The position numbers and the translations under genes were made by a program. From a bacterium (GTDB lineage Bacteria; Lindowbacteria; 2-12-FULL-62-27), in the NCBI GenBank assembly GCA_016202645.1, contig JACQOF010000026.1, forward strand, positions 1 through 24,417: DNA of 24,417 nucleotides, given 5' to 3'. Below are positions 24,062 through 24,417 of the stretch, in pieces. The notes beneath the pieces were generated by a model. The model had not been told where the DNA came from and searched no databases. It saw only the letters and a list, made by a program, of their open reading frames with translations. Positions within the stretch are counted from its first letter, which is position 1. Every line of letters begins with the position of its first letter.

Positions 24062-24069
24062 AGAGATGC
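24043..24069 (+). promoter_or_regulatory. Hairpin covering the moeA start codon
   Basis: GCATCT (24043-24048) pairs with AGATGC (24064-24069), and CTC (24051-24053) with GAG (24061-24063), leaving a 2-base bulge and a 7-base loop. The moeA ATG (24066-24068) is inside the stem, so folding would limit its translation unless ribosomes open it. Confidence 0.4.
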
Positions 24070-24417
24070 TGAGTTTTTCTGAAGCCCAAGAAATTCTCAA
24101 AGCCAATATTCCCAAGCCGAAAGTTGTGCGCCTGCCGCTGATCAAGGCGGCCGATTACTGTTTGGCCGCCGATGTGAAGGGCGATTCCGACATCCCCACC
24201 GTTGATAATTCCGCGTTGGACGGGTTTGCCGTCCGGTTTGATGATGTCAATACAGACTTGAGCCTTGAGCCGACCAAACTCAAAATTGTCGGCACGGTCC
24301 GCGCTGGACAAATGCCGGGCCGTACTCTCGGCGCGGGCGAGGCGCTCCGGATCATGACCGGCGCGCCCATTCCCAAGGGCGTCGACGCGGTCATCCCCAT
24401 CGAGGAGACCCGGGAGG
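24066..24417 (+). CDS. moeA: Molybdopterin molybdenumtransferase MoeA, N-terminal part
   Basis: 117 codons are visible from ATG 24066; the frame is still open at the window end. SDIPTVDNSALDGFAVRFDD (about 41-60) is the MoeA hallmark (DxPxxDNSAMDGYA), with Leu replacing the usual Met. VGTVRAGQMPGRTLGAGEA and RIMTGAPIPKGVDAVIPIEE match the family blocks that follow. MoeA inserts molybdate into adenylylated molybdopterin to give active molybdenum cofactor. Upstream lie a possible promoter, a short leader frame and a hairpin over the start codon; no Moco-riboswitch-like structure is recognisable. Confidence 0.93.
   Translation, partial: MLSFSEAQEILKANIPKPKVVRLPLIKAADYCLAADVKGDSDIPTVDNSALDGFAVRFDDVNTDLSLEPTKLKIVGTVRAGQMPGRTLGAGEALRIMTGAPIPKGVDAVIPIEETRE

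Noticed and set aside
23911-24065. Molybdenum-cofactor riboswitch before moeA
   Set aside because: The 155-base gap holds only a promoter-like pair, a short frame and one small hairpin; I cannot recognise the multi-stem Moco aptamer.

Overview
This is a GC-rich, gene-dense window of about 24 kb from a bacterium with a Gram-negative style envelope. The evidence for that envelope is a GspL/PilM-type inner-membrane platform with partners, envelope and membrane glycosyltransferases, a FecR-domain exported protein and a division-type PBP. No marker fixes the phylum. The gene mix (tandem DUF115 proteins, FecR with a charged tail, GT39-like proteins, REP-type repeats) resembles uncultivated deep-branching lineages, but that is an impression only. 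I saw no rRNA, tRNA, CRISPR array, insertion sequence or phage gene.

Layout. (1) 1-3795, plus strand: the 3' end of a CoA-acylating aldehyde dehydrogenase, a GT39-like membrane glycosyltransferase and a NodU-type carbamoyltransferase, joined by 4-bp overlaps. (2) 3887-12065, minus strand: read in transcription order, a GspL-like PilM-PilN fusion, a PilO-like and a PilP-like protein, a siroheme-synthase N-domain protein, a GAF/degenerate-GGDEF sensor, an unknown membrane protein, a FecR-domain protein and a methyltransferase. (3) 12144-13588, plus strand: cobA and a rhomboid protease. (4) 13606-14655, minus: a second GT39-like membrane protein; 14613-15227, plus: a TPR protein. (5) 15215-21838, minus: lepA, ftsI and two DUF115 genes, every junction being a 4-bp NTGA overlap. 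(6) 21965-23014, plus: a trans-polyprenyl synthase; 23149-23910, minus: a GT2 glycosyltransferase with a TPR-like tail; 24066 to the window end, plus: the start of moeA.

The most interesting signals concern how genes are started. Several genes that begin transcription units have a recognisable -35/-10 pair whose -10 hexamer (usually TANNNT) ends only 6 to 8 bases before the start codon and have no Shine-Dalgarno sequence. This predicts leaderless mRNAs. Genes inside operons instead use NTGA stop/start overlaps, and all four NTG codons (ATG, GTG, TTG and probably CTG) appear in that role. Other points of interest are an orphan pilus/type II secretion-like platform cassette, a lepA-ftsI-DUF115-DUF115 operon, a FecR protein with an 11-residue repeat tail, and an inverted array of 7-bp units.
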